From Dichetophora obliterata (taxonomy: Eukaryota > Arthropoda > Insecta > Diptera > Sciomyzidae): a stretch of DNA of 64,000 nt. Within the stretch, counting starts at the first letter, position 1. Every line of letters begins with the position of its first letter. This document shows positions 34,056 to 45,639 of this stretch, piece by piece. The position numbers and the translations under genes were made by a program. The DNA is taken from the NCBI GenBank assembly GCA_963920525.1, contig OY986438.1:96732671-96796670 (forward strand), in the 5' to 3' direction. The notes under the pieces are model-generated. The model was not told the origin of the DNA. It did not search any database and worked only from the letters and a program-made list of their open reading frames with translations.

Positions 34056-34215
34056 AAAAAATTTTTTTTCCGAGATGGGTCTCGAACCCGGGCTCCCGAA
34101 AGCTTACTTTCATTTGTATTGATGCAAAATAAGCAATTGATTTTTATCAACCACAATAGACGAGTGGGTAAGATGTCGGACTGCCGCATGAGAGGACCAT
34201 GGTTCAAATCTGAAA
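34056..34215. repeat. Two tRNA-like sequences facing each other
   Basis: On the minus strand, gggttcgagacccatctcgg is a tRNA T-arm/B box. On the plus strand, 34152-34210 has an A box (tagacgagtgggtaagatg) and a B box (ggttcaaatct), with a long-variable-arm look as in Ser/Leu tRNA. Neither folds into a full cloverleaf by eye. They are probably SINE heads or decayed tRNA. Confidence 0.5.
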
Positions 34216-35896
34216 TTGTTAGTCGATTATTATTTGAAGTTGATATTTATATTGCTTTTCCTTCTAACGTGACTTCTCGAAAGAGCGCTTCTTGCAGGTT
34301 TCTTTTGAGCATGGAGAGCGAAAGGTCTGACAAATTTTCCCATTTCATACAAGCAATACAACGGTGTTTGCAAGGAGTGTGGAAGGCCTATAAAAACCTA
34401 ACTCAGGCCTGCTAGAAGGCATTGGAACTACTGCAATTGCCAACTGGGGATAGAGTCGTAGAGTGTGTGTGTGTTGTCACATGAGCAGTTCTTTTACAAT
34501 ACCCCTATCGGAATGAAAAAGTCAATTCCCAAAAAAGGAACTAATTTAAAAGTACTTTAAAAATAACTACTTTAAAATTAGTTTAAAATACAGCAGCATG
34601 CGCCGCACTATGTAAGATTTTGGCATTTGAGCACTCAAAACTATCAAACGCAAAGTATGGAATCTAAGTAATATTTTTTTACGATTCTAAATTAAAATTG
34701 TACGAGCTTTTCGATTTTGGTAACCATTTTTTTATACCTGTGATACATTCTGAGATATAAGGTTAAAATCAAACATTTTTTTTTACTTCAAAACTGTCTT
34801 GTAAGAAACCGCCTAAAGATTTTAAGTAACGGTTTTTTTATTAGCACTATTTAAATATTGTTTAGCAGCCAGTTTTAGTTTAGCTATAAATTGTTTTGTC
34901 TGTTGAACGCATTGAAATCCAGAAACCTTATTTTGAACGCATTTTTCAACTTTCGGTAAGCAACTAACTATGAGACTGTAATATTTGGTTAATACTCTTT
35001 ACTACTAAAAAAAAATTTAGTCTTCAAAAAACATTAGTCATACATGAAAATAATACAATTGATGAAGTGCGTAAAAAGTTTGTAAAAAATTTAATATTGA
35101 TTGCAGTCACGAAGCCTTCGGTAACTTACGGCTTCAGAGTTTTTATAAAACATTTCTTAGAAATTACAAAAATTGCAATTATTGTAAGGATACATTTTTA
35201 AAAAAATATTTAAACACCAATTGGTTTCATGCAATTTTAAATCTTCGTACGAAAGATAATCAACAATCAGAGAATAACGTGATACGTGAAGTTGGACGGC
35301 CAAGAAAATCTTATGAAGAATCTGCACAATCAAGTAAGAGCAGAAAAATACTAAACATGTCAGATGCAATAAGTCTATCGGAGGCATTTTATATTTTACA
35401 ACACCATTTACGGAATCAAAAACAATTTGATACGATATTGATTTTGAAAGCTTTAGAATAGAATAATTCTGATGAAATAAAAAAGCTGAAAGAAGTGCTT
35501 AATATTTCAACAAAGCAACCTGCTGAATACACTACACCAGAAGCACTTGGTTTATATATTGATCTTAAAATGTCATTTCGGAAATATAATACATTAAGAT
35601 CATCTTTGATAATAAAAAATTATAAAGGACTGCCTTCCTACGAGAAATGAAAATGCGAAAAAACACTCTGTGTACCGGAGCAGTTATCTGTGAGCGTGGT
35701 TTCTGCAAAATTTTCGTTGCAATCTATTTTGGACAATGCCACACGTAGAATATTGGATTCAATTAATTACGAAATCGATATGGAACAAGACTCATCAAGT
35801 TTAGTTATGTATTCAGAATGGTTCTGTGATGGGTCTTCTGGACAGAGTCAGTACAAACAAAAATTATGTGAACTAAATTTTTATTCAACTTAATTT

Positions 35897-36279
35897 TTCA
35901 ATACACAATAGAGCGCATCATCGATTTACCCGGCCATAATTTTTTTCTTGGGTAAACAGTATCTAATCATGCAAGTTTTTCGATTTTTGATATCCTTAGC
36001 CTATTGGGTCAATTTGACCCACCCCATTTTTTGATATTAGGTGCATATTAGGTGCATTTTGACTGTTTTGTTATTAAAATAATTATGTTCGTGTACCAAT
36101 ATTATTTTATTGTTGGATCAGATTTACCCACCCCATTTTTTGCTTTTAGATGCACATTTCAACTGTTATGTTATTAAAATATCATTTAATAATTTTGGTT
36201 TACTAATTTCTTTACTTTAAACCTTGTGTGATCACTGGGTCAAATTGACACACCGTAATCGTTTTCGTTGTGTATTGAA
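35897..36279. mobile_element. Probable insertion with ttcaatacacaa ends
   Basis: The perfect inverted ends ttcaatacacaa and ttgtgtattgaa enclose DNA that does not continue the transposase frame. Inside, the palindrome gggtcaatttgaccc and the block acccaccccattttttg are repeated about 115 bp apart, with a third related tgggtcaaattgacacacc. Superfamily unknown. Confidence 0.55.
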
Positions 36280-36306
36280 TACAAATTGCTGTAAATAAAA
36301 ACATTT

Positions 36307-36440
36307 GGCCTTAGTAATAAACATTTTAAAGTCGATTCTAAATTTAGTGTAAGCTTTTTGACAGCAAATTCTATAGAAATAAAATCAGAAAAGCTCACAC
36401 TAAATTTAGAGTCGACTTTAAAATGTTTATTACTAAGGCC
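36307..36440. mobile_element. 134-bp palindromic MITE
   Basis: The left arm ggccttagtaataaacattt and the right arm aaatgtttattactaaggcc are perfect reverse complements. The match continues inward for about 50 bp with few changes. It sits inside the RAG1-like pseudogene. Confidence 0.85.
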
Positions 36441-37699
36441 CATTGTTTCTTCAAGTGCCTGTTTTGTTCACAGATAACGAATACAATGACTCCCATATGT
36501 TTATGGTGTCAACGGTACCACTTCGAGTATTAAAAGATTCTGCATCTACGTCAAAAAAATCTGCAAAGTTTGACTGAGGTTTGGAGAAATGAGCGACCAT
36601 CTTCTGTACGGTATTGTCGTCCGATAGAATTTTCATACAGTAAGGAAACAACTGAACTTATATAAGAAAAACACATATCTTTGAAAGAGGAAAAACAGAA
36701 TCTTTCAGCCATAGTATATACTACGAAAAATAAAATAATATACAAATATTTTATAATATGCAACTATATGGTTGATGGTAAAGTTGCGCAGGCTATATCA
36801 GGTAAATTTTTCATCGGCTCTGAATTGTGTCAATCTTTATTTATTATTACTTTTTTTTCATTAGTAAGGAAGCAAATTCTCAAGCTTTTGTACTGTGTGT
36901 CCTGAGACACAAAAATAAATAAGTCAGAAACATACAACTGCAGCTTATTGAGTCTATGTACGAACTTGGTCTATCACCCCTCCATGCTAGAAAAAGGTTT
37001 ATGGAACATTGCTTAAAGACAGCATATGACATCAAATTTCAAGATTTCAAAAACTTTACGCCTGATTTCCACATACGAAGTACTATGGAACAAACCAGGA
37101 TTAAAAATAAGTTTAGAGCCGAAGAAAAAAATAAGGGTTCAAGAGAAATTTAGGGGAACGACAGGTCTTCGTATTGATTTTCCAAATTAATGATGGCAAT
37201 ACAGCAAGGCGTTTTTTTAAAAATATTGAAACTACAACTTAATTTACAAGGCTCAATGCTTACATAATTAGACGTTTCTAAAAGATTTTGAACGCAATAA
37301 ACTCACTTCAGCTTATCGATGCGGAAAAATTTGGAAAGTTTTCATTGGATACACGTTATTTATATAATAGCATTGGAAACATCTCACTCCGACAGTACAT
37401 GAAATATAAAGTCATGGAGAAAATACTATAAAACACCATTATTTTGCAATTGGTGAGCTGTCCGAAGAAGGGCAGGAAGCGAAAAACAAAGAGTAAAAAA
37501 AGTTAAGACTTACTAATACAAGAAAAAACAACAGGGAAAATCAAAACACCGATCTGATGACAATGTTAATGATTTCGTCTGATCCCTACATCACTTCTGT
37601 TTGAAGCATGTGAAAAAAGGAAAATACTGATGAGGATTATGTGTTGCTTGGAATAGAAGATCTTTTAAAGGAACAAATTTTTGTTTATTATTTTTTGGC

Positions 37700-38690
37700 A
37701 TTTTTCTTGAAAATTTTTGAAGGATAAAAATTCCTTTACGCAAGGAATAAATCGTCAACTTTTTGCATATTTTGTTTTGGTTTAAATATTTATTAAATTT
37801 ATTTAAAAACTCGTAAAATTTTTTTCCTTGATCTAGCAACCCTACTAAGATATCATTAAATAATTCAAAATTACTTTTTTTTTCTTTTTTTGTTTGATTG
37901 ATTATAAATCGAATTTTTGGACCAATTTTTAACTAATTTTGAGCTGTATACATATTTTGGTAGTAGTAACTATTAAAATACATTGAGCACCAAAGGGTTA
38001 AAATAACTTATAAAAATCATAGTTAATACTGTAAAAACTTGCAAATTGGGGAGAACTAAACTCATTTTATACAATTAAATAATAAAAAGTTTAAGATAAA
38101 AATTTTAATTTTTGTGCTTAGTTTGGGGAAACCATACTGAGCTCTCTTACGCTAGTCTCAAAATTTATTAGATTTATTAGATTTTTAGATTTAGACGGCC
38201 ACGTCGATTTCCAACATAACACAAAAAACCGATTGAAAATTTCTTTATTCTTTCAAAAGTTACAGAATTTTGATGACTCAGGGAGAGAAATCTTACACTG
38301 TGCGCCGGTTCGCCTTAAATTCTTATTGATTTTGTGCTTTGCTAATTTTATTTCGAATATGTTTTTTGTTATTTTCTTGTTTCTGTTTTTCTTTTAAAAA
38401 AAAAGATCTAAGAACCAAGGCATGCGCCTTATACAAACAAGGTTTGGTCTCTGACCTGAAAGGAAAGGGATATATTATTTAGAGGAATTGATTGGAACTA
38501 TACGTGAATTACTGATTAGGTGAAGCAACCGTGAAAGACAATTTCAATTGCTTTTAACCGAGGCTAGTGTTATGCCTTAACTTCGGCAAGCATTTCCAGC
38601 CCTTAGTTGTGTTCCTGTACTTTAATTCCACATTTTCCACAATTTATTTGTGGATTTTTAATTTCTCATAATTCTTAAATGTAGAAAAGA
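37700..38690. other. AT-rich stretch, no gene
   Basis: May include the 3' end of the RAG1-like transposon, but I cannot find terminal repeats. The minus-strand ORF at 37591-37839 is low-complexity. Confidence 0.35.
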
Positions 38691-38721
38691 GCAAACAAAG
38701 TGAAAAGAACCATACCTGTGC

Positions 38722-38796
38722 CCGAATTCGAACCAGGGACCTTTGGGTTGATTGTCTAGTCCACTCTCCACTAGACTACAAAGGCCGACAAGTCTT
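38722..38796 (-). repeat. tRNA-derived sequence (decayed tRNA or SINE head)
   Basis: The minus strand reads gcctttgtagtctagtgg (A box), then ggttcgaattc (B box) and gggcacagg. The acceptor ends pair at about 5 of 7 positions, and the D and T stems can form. The anticodon stem does not pair. It is not a functional tRNA by eye. Confidence 0.5.
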
Positions 38797-39073
38797 GTGT
38801 AATGACAAAAAATAAACAAGTATAGATCATAATAACAAAATTTTACATTCAAATTAAATTTAAAGACAGCAAGTTCAGTGCGAAGTGCGAGTGTTCAATT
38901 AAATTAAAGTTGTGAGTTATAAAAAATCAAATTGAACTGTGGTTACAGCAGAAGAAATTAAAAAAGATTATTTAAGAAACAGAATGAGGGAAAACTTATC
39001 AATGCTGCAAAAAAATAACATCGAAAGTGAAGTAAAAGAAAGTAAACGAGAAGACACAAGTGCATATGCATCG

Positions 39074-39300
39074 CAGCGATGAGAATGGGTGCGGATCAGT
39101 TTCCTGCTTGTCAAAAGTCTTTATTGTCAAAATGCTGTAATTTTTACAGTATTCTTAAAATATTCTGTATTTTATGTATAAAAATACAGTATTCTTCAGC
39201 GATGAGAATGGGTGCGGATCAGTTTCCTGCTTGTCAAAAGTCTTTATTGTCAAAATGCTGTAATTTTTACAGTATTCTTAAAATACTGTTTGTCTAAAAA
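39074..39300. repeat. Recent 123-bp tandem duplication
   Basis: The block starting cagcgatgagaatgggtgcg at 39074 recurs at 39197. About 100 bp show no visible difference. The interior is rich in acagtattctt motifs. Confidence 0.88.
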
Positions 39301-39559
39301 CCAGTATTTCAATATACTATTTTTTAAAAATATTGCTTTCAAAAAATCTGCTCTCCATTTACAGCATTTTAACTGTATTTGAGATACAAAATAGTGTTTT
39401 TGGAGATTAAATTATTTGCCCTTTATAAAGAAAGTTGTTATGCTAAGCTTATTTACCTTAGTTGTTTTTAGTCCATATTTTGCGGAATTTTGGCATACAG
39501 AATTTTTTAACACAGTTTTATGTTAATGCCGAATTTCGTAATACAGAATTTTGTGTACA

Positions 39560-39790
39560 TAATTTCATACATACAGAAAACTGCACCGAACCAGCAACCA
39601 AATGAAAGTTTGTTCATTTATTGAATTTCGTTACGCTCTAAAATTACGGCTGTACAGACAGACAGGCAAACGGACATGGCCAAATCGACTCACTCAGGGG
39701 TGATGCTGATCAAAAATATATATATACCTGCCACGCCTCCTTATCGGCGTTACAAGCGGAGTGACAAAGTTAATATGCCATTACGCAGCA
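39560..39790 (-). repeat. Dispersed fly repeat, inverted copy of 7575
   Basis: Contains acagacagacaggcaaacgg, catggccaaatcgactcact and ggggtgatgctgatcaaaaa, then cacgcctccttatcggcgtt. This is the reverse complement of the core at 7600-7740. Confidence 0.7.
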
Positions 39791-39794
39791 TGTT

Positions 39795-40729
39795 GGAAAG
39801 GTAAAAATAACATTTCTAAGTTAATGTTGACTTACTGTTACTAATGTAATGTAATGGGTACCCATTAAATATGCAGAAAAATTTAATCTGCTAAATTAAA
39901 TAAATAGTACCTTTTCCTTAGATTGAATCATTGAAGTCTCTGATGAGGGGGAACCCAAGGAAACAACTAATTTCAGTTTTAAATGAATATGTAATTAACC
40001 TTCAAAACTGAATAAAAAAAATTTTTCACAACAATAGGCTCCGTGGTTTTCAATAGCTTCCCAAAAATAATTTCAAAGCAGGTTTGGCAACTAATGGCAT
40101 TAAAAACAATTTTATAAGACCTCCAGACCATTCTTTAAATATTGCCCATCACTTGGCTGGGTATCTACATATGTAGTCACAAAATAAAATGTATGAAAAG
40201 TCATATTACTTTTTTACAAAATAGTAACATTTTTTATTTCAGCGAGTCGAAACATTTCCTTTTGTCATTTTTATTAATCTGTGCTTTTTTATGCACGTAC
40301 GTGAGTGCGTGCATTCACTCGATATCATCCAAAAATTCTATCGCGACTGAAAACTTTAATGTCACTGAAAATTTTTTTATAACCTCCGTAATAGAGGAAA
40401 AAATGTTTAAATTTATATTGTGAGAGTACTGAAAGCTTACTGATTTTTTGTCGAGTTTAAATAAAAAAATCTGTATCGTAACGTATCATGGCTTGTAAAG
40501 AAATAATTAAAAAAAAAAAGAATTTTCAAATAAACAATTCTGAGAATATAGCAACTTTATTTCAGATAATATAAAAATATCTTCGATAAAAAAACTCATG
40601 CACACTTCGCAGATTTTTTCGTTTATATATTTATATATCTCGTTTTTTTTATCGCAACTCGTCCTTTTTTGCTTGCTAATATCTTTTGAAAATATTTTCG
40701 ATCGCTTCCACCTTTTCCATTAATTAAGG
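39795..40729. other. AT-rich stretch, no gene
   Basis: No recognisable coding or repeat structure. Confidence 0.35.
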
Positions 40730-40731
40730 TA

Positions 40732-41906
40732 CTACAGGGTGCGCCATCTAACTTTTTTTTCAACTAGTGCTTATTTCGTGAATGGTAACACTTAGCTCAT
40801 GTCTGATTTAACAGATAATTAGTTTTATCCTTCCGCTGAACGAAAATGGTTGTGTATACGCTTGAACAACGCTTTTTGCTTTTCCAACGGATTTTGGAAG
40901 AAGAGAAGCACCGGCACTCCGTATGTTCGTTATCTTGTAAAAAAAGTGAAAGAAACTGGCATCCTCATCGATAAACCAAAGCGTGAAAAGCCAAAAGCAG
41001 TGCGTACACCCGAGAATATTGGTGCTGTGGCAGAAAGTGAGCGTGAAGCGCCATCAACATCAATTCACCGTCGTTCTCAACAATTGAACATTTCAGAGAC
41101 ATCATTGAGACGAATTTTGCATAAAGACCTTGGTATGACGCCATACAAAGTCTAATTGGTTCAGGAGTTGAAGCCAACTGACCATCCAATGCGTTTTCGC
41201 TTGGCTAAGTGGGCCTACGATCGACTTACAGAAGATGCCGATTTTGCCAAAAATCGCACAGAAAACCTGCACAGAAAACCCGCACGCATACATTGAAAAG
41301 CCGCTGCACCCAAAACGAGTCACTGTTTGATGCGGATTTTGGTCCAGAGGAATAGTTGGGCCATTTTTCTTCGAAAATGAGCAAGGAGTGGCCATTACAG
41401 TCAATGGCGATCGTTATCGGGCCATGTTGAACGAATTTTTGTTCCCAAAAATTTGGTTTCAACAGGACGGCGCTACGTGCCACACAGCCGAAGCTACACT
41501 CGATGTTTTGCGCCCTGTTTTTGAAGATCGCATTATCAGCCGCAGAGCTGATGTCGTTTGGCCACCTCGGAGCTGCGATTTGACACCGTTGGACTATTAT
41601 TTGTGGGGTACCCTCAAAGATAAGTGTTACGCCGACAAGCCAGAGACAATTGACGCTTTAAAGGACAATATTCGTGAAGCCATTGGTGAAATACAGCTGC
41701 ACACAATCGATAATGTGCTTAAAAATTGGACCGATCGTGTAGGCTACTGCATTGCCAGCCGAGGCAGCCATTTGAATGAAATTATTTTTCATTATTAACC
41801 GGAAGGATTGAACTTTTAAATAAAAAAAGAAATTTGAGAAAATATCCTGTAGTTTTTTTTGTATAGAATTTTCAAAAAAAAAAAAGTTATTTGGCGGACC
41901 CTTTAC
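40732..41906 (+). mobile_element. DD41D (rosa-type) mariner, complete ends, internal deletions
   Basis: TA lies at 40730-40731 and 41907-41908. The ends are ctacagggtgcgccatctaa and ttatttggcggaccctttac, matching inverted with few mismatches. The plus strand encodes a transposase from ATG near 40846 (VVYTLEQRFLLF). A deletion with frame shift near 40900 removes most of the first HTH; the second HTH follows (ISETSLRRILHKDLGM). A second deletion near 41240 removes the first catalytic Asp. The C-terminal part is open: WFQQDGATCH (Asp) and SCDLTPLDYYLW (Asp), with 41 residues between them. DD41D defines the rosa/Visitor group, first found in a Ceratitis fruit fly. Not active itself. Confidence 0.92.
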
Positions 41907-41909
41907 TAG

Positions 41910-43070
41910 AGTGCTATCCAAAAATATAAACAGGGCAAAAAAAGTAAAATTTTTTGTTTTTTTTTTTTTGGAAATAATGCAAGTGCCCATATGTGACTTT
42001 ATTGTATATTTTCCAATAATTGGAGAGTAGTACAGTGCAGTGGTCCCATTGCTGCTCATGCTGATTGGACGAGTCTATTGAAATGGTACTAGGTCGCTGT
42101 CCTTTTGATTTTGGCATTTTTTTGCAGCGCTTGCCTGATATTTTTTATAACAAATAGACCATGCACCCGTTCCGTTATCAGTATTGTGAAATTGAAAAGC
42201 GTAATACTACACAAAAGATTTGCGGTTGGTGGAAAAAACCAGTGTACGACAAATATCTTTTTAAATAAAAATGTAAAAACGTACATAAAAGTGATTTTTT
42301 TTTTCATATGTTGACAAGGTTTCACATAAAAATATATTATTGCTGCAAATGTAGACATCCAACCGTCTAAGTGAGGCAACAGTCTCGAGCACATAAAGGT
42401 TAAAGACATGAGTGGATGAAGTTGATATGTCGCAAAATTCTAATTTCGAGAAAATTGAGTTCAAAGTTTCGCTCTGAAATCTATACTAAATCAGACATTG
42501 TGAAGAAGTTATTTTCTAAAATAGCCAAAAACATGGTGGTTTTAAGGTTTTAAATTGTTTGTATGTACATCATATAGAACAGCGAAAATCCGAAAATGTG
42601 AAGGAAAAAAGAGGCTTAAGGACTTCATAAGCTTTAAAAGGTAAACCCAGCTTTAAAAGGTAAACATTTATAAGAAAATTATTTTATTTATTAACAAAAA
42701 TTTATAATTTCTTCTTTCTTTTTCCTTTTACTATACGCCCTCTGTTTTATGGAAGAGACATACTCAGAAGACATTGTTCCAAGCTAAAAAAAGCGTCTCT
42801 TTTACGCGAAGTGTCTTTGAAGAAAAGAGCTCTACATTTTAATACTAGTTTTAAACTACTTTGAAATCAGTTTATTTTCCTGCAGGGACTCGTACAAACA
42901 ACTACGGTCACACAAATAGCAAAACATATAATAATCATAATAACTCTTGTTTATTTTACAGTTTACTTAAAAAGGATAGTTTTTTTAATGTCAACGATTA
43001 GTTAAAAAAATAATTAATATTAAAAAACATTAGCACAAAACAATTAAGGTTAGGAATTATTTTCGACTGG
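41910..43070. other. Non-coding stretch
   Basis: AT-rich. The short tandem pair gctttaaaaggtaaac occurs at 42631 and 42650. No gene recognised. Confidence 0.4.
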
Positions 43071-43559
43071 GCCGAATCTAGGGATGCCTGGTCGCCGGGA
43101 TTCGGCGGGATTGCCCCGGTTTTTCAATTGGTGTCCCGAGTCCCGGTTAAATTTCCTATGTTTAAAAAAATTTGATTTGAAAGAGCTATGGAAATTCATA
43201 AGTCAAGGAATATTCAACACGCAAGAAGCTAATGCAGATAAGGAATAAATACAGAAGGTATTTCAGAAGAAGCCTACTTACACTTCATTCATAATGTTAT
43301 GCCTGAATATCATGCTGCAGTTCTAGCTCTCCAATACAATGATTGCACAGTATTCAAACTGGATAAAATAATGCGTATGTTATTTTATAATTAAAAAACT
43401 AGCCAATAATACAACCATTTTGGCAGAAAGGAAAGATACCTTTAAAAAAAAAATCTTTTTGTGGTTTATTTTAATGTGGGCTTTTTTTGGTCTAGCTTTT
43501 TGAAAAAACAAATGTTTAGAACAAGAAATAACATCTTTAATTACATTACTATATTATTT

Positions 43560-43606
43560 TCCTTTGACGTTTCGCAAATTTATTTTCTGCTTCTTCAGGG
43601 ATGGAA
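43560..43606 (-). ncRNA. Hammerhead ribozyme-like motif, second copy
   Basis: The minus strand reads CTGAAGA (43592-43598), a stem II of gca/tgc around an AT loop, GAAA (43570-43573), then C-GTC. It has the same core and spacing as 5984-6030. The stem II bases differ but still pair, which is the expected sign of a conserved RNA fold. The stem I match is partial. The motif lies within the hAT element at 43079. Confidence 0.5.
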
Positions 43607-43703
43607 AATAAATTAATTAAAAAAAGGAATTTAACTTTTCGTCTTTATTTCACAATTTACAAACAATGATAATTAGTTAATTAATTGTGATCAGCTATTT
43701 TAA

Positions 43704-43855
43704 ATTATTACATGAATTAAGTTGCGAGCTTTAGATCAAGTAAGTTTTTAAGAAGGCAACAACAATTTCCGAAACAGACTGTCTAGTTGTTGTTGTTGTT
43801 GACTCCTTAAAAACTTACTGATCTAAAGCTCGCAACTAAATTCATGTAATAATAA
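43704..43855. mobile_element. 152-bp foldback MITE
   Basis: Inverted arms: ttgcgagctttagatcaagt and acttactgatctaaagctcgc-type, continuing outward through acatgaatt and aattcatgt. The loop contains cagactgtctag and a TTG run (43787-43801). Related to 24850-25325. Confidence 0.75.
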
Positions 43856-44562
43856 TTAACATTTAGAACAATTAAGCTACTGACAAAAAAATTTGATTTT
43901 AATTATTTTTTGATGCTTTTTAATTACTTTTGAAATGTAGTGAACTATTTTACAGACCGTTTATTATAACTACTTAGATGATTCACTTTAAAAAAAAATA
44001 TCCATTTAAAAACTTAACGCGGCAGTTAATAAAATTTTAAATTGAGAAGAGGTAATGGATTTGCTTTAAGTTTACATGCTGTCAGAAGATATCAATGCTG
44101 ATCTCTTTTTATATTATTATTTTATATTCTGATTATTGCTGCTTGGTGGATTATTGAGAGCTATTGGTTGAACTCCTAAAAATGATTACAAATGACAAAA
44201 TATGAGCGCATTTCTTTAGAAAGTCAACACAGGAATTATTTCAATTTAAAAATTTTGTCATTTATATTTTAAATTCCTGTTGGCAATGCTTAATGTGAAA
44301 AAATTTTAGTCTTCTAAATAATTTGTCTCTAAAAGATAGAAATCGAATGTCTTTTGATTTGATTAAGGCTGAATTAATTATCAGAATAAATTATAAAGAA
44401 AACTGTTTAAGCTTAAAACCATTTTTAGATTCGCCAAAGGCTTGTCTATTAATTAATGCGGAAAAATCAAGCACGAAATATTTGTGGCAATAAGTTGTAA
44501 ACCATTTTGTGTTATTGAAATTCAAATAACAAATGTGATAAAATGACTTCTCTAAATCATTT

Positions 44563-45113
44563 ATGTACATTAAAGTGGGTCGGAAAAAGTTTTACATCCG
44601 ACCCGTCGTTTTACCAGTATCGTGCAAAGGGTTGCTTTATTTATTTATTGATTTATTTTGTAAATATATTGTTTCTTAAATATATTGTCACGTTTTGTGA
44701 GCAATTTTGTCTTAATAATGTTATTGCTGCGTTGTTTACCTAAATATTTTAAGAAATATATTTGAATTTAAGTCCACTTTTTAATTTTTAAAACTATTTC
44801 AGTAAATTTTCTAATTTTGCTTGCATAAAAAAAAGTAAGATTTGTTAGATTTGAACTCTTTATTTTGAAACCTATTAAACTATTATTTTTTTTTTGGCAA
44901 AAAGTAAAAAGTGTAATGGTTTTTCATTTTCTGAGATTTTTAATATTGGACATGTTATACTTAAGTTGTGAAAAAATACCATTTGGGCTGTTTTCCCGGT
45001 AGTCCAAATAATTTTTTGTTTGTTTTTTTAATTCTCTTGAGGTTAGCTTTGATATTGATTTGAGTTGTTTTTTCAAACTTTTTTGTATGGAGGCCGACCC
45101 ACTCTAATGTACG
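44563..45113. mobile_element. Inverted-repeat insertion inside the hAT element
   Basis: The left tgtacattaaagtgggtcgg and the right ccgacccactctaatgtac are inverted over about 19 bp with one mismatch. The enclosed 0.5 kb is AT-rich, without a gene. Confidence 0.6.
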
Positions 45114-45639
45114 TACATATATAACATACAAATATCCGTTTAACAAATATGTACATATAGACAAGCATATCGTTAGTTTTTAAGTATTCTTTTACGTACC
45201 GGTGAGATCTGTAAAATCTCGGACTTATTTATAAATGTCCCGATATTGCGCTTTCCAAATCTGGCAACCCTAGCGGAATCTAAAAAACTTTCACAGCTGC
45301 GTTTCTTGAAGTTTTTATAATTTTGAAAAAGTCGCACAGTGTTTTTATTTCATACATTCTTGTGTCAGAAACAGTAAAAGTTGACGAATTTGTGATAAAA
45401 TTTGGTACAGAGTCGTTTTCTTCGTCTTATTAATTCTAAAAAATGTTGCATATCGAACCACACTCTGAATCTAAAATGTTATCTGCAATTGCTCTTATAT
45501 CTTCTTCCAAACTATTCTCAATATTCAAACCTTAGTCAACGTCAAAAATTAAGTATGATTTAATATCACTGTTATCCTTTGTTTTCACATTATTGTACGT
45601 CTTAAGTTTCATTGATATGAAAGGATCCGATGAAAGCTT

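Larger units (their letters stand above)
35127..37690 (+). pseudogene. RAG1/Transib-like transposase, broken
   Basis: Plus-strand pieces in order: EVGRPRKSYEESAQSS at 35287, in the place of RAG1's GRPR nonamer-binding motif; EALGLYIDLKMSFRKYN; WFCDGSSGQSQYKQ with a candidate catalytic Asp (35828-35830), like RAG1's CDG...; FMVSTVPLRVL; MVDGKVAQAISG; LSPLHARKRFMEHCL; NDGNTARRFFKN, like RAG1's NGNFARKL; and GELSEEGQEAKNKE with a candidate catalytic Glu (around 37476), like RAG1's SEGNESGNK. The last visible piece is MISSDPYITS. There are stops at about 35459 and 35647 and several frame breaks. Two insertions split it (35897-36279 and 36307-36440). I know this protein family from multi-copy genes in insects and Hydra. 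The RAG1/Transib placement is my inference from motif order. Confidence 0.7.
43079..45272 (+). mobile_element. hAT element, 2.2 kb, with transposase relics
   Basis: The ends are tagggatgcctgg and (inverted) tagggttgccaga. The flanks gccgaatc (43071-43078) and gcggaatc (45273-45280) are an 8-bp duplication with one mismatch. Near 44335-44505 a plus-strand frame reads SFDLIKAELIIRINYKENCL and later INAEKSSTKYLW, which looks like the C-terminal dimerisation region of a hAT transposase. The rest of the protein is unreadable. It holds at least two later insertions and a hammerhead-like motif. Confidence 0.82.

Noticed and set aside
38722..38796. Functional tRNA gene
   Set aside because: Anticodon stem does not pair; better explained as tRNA-derived.
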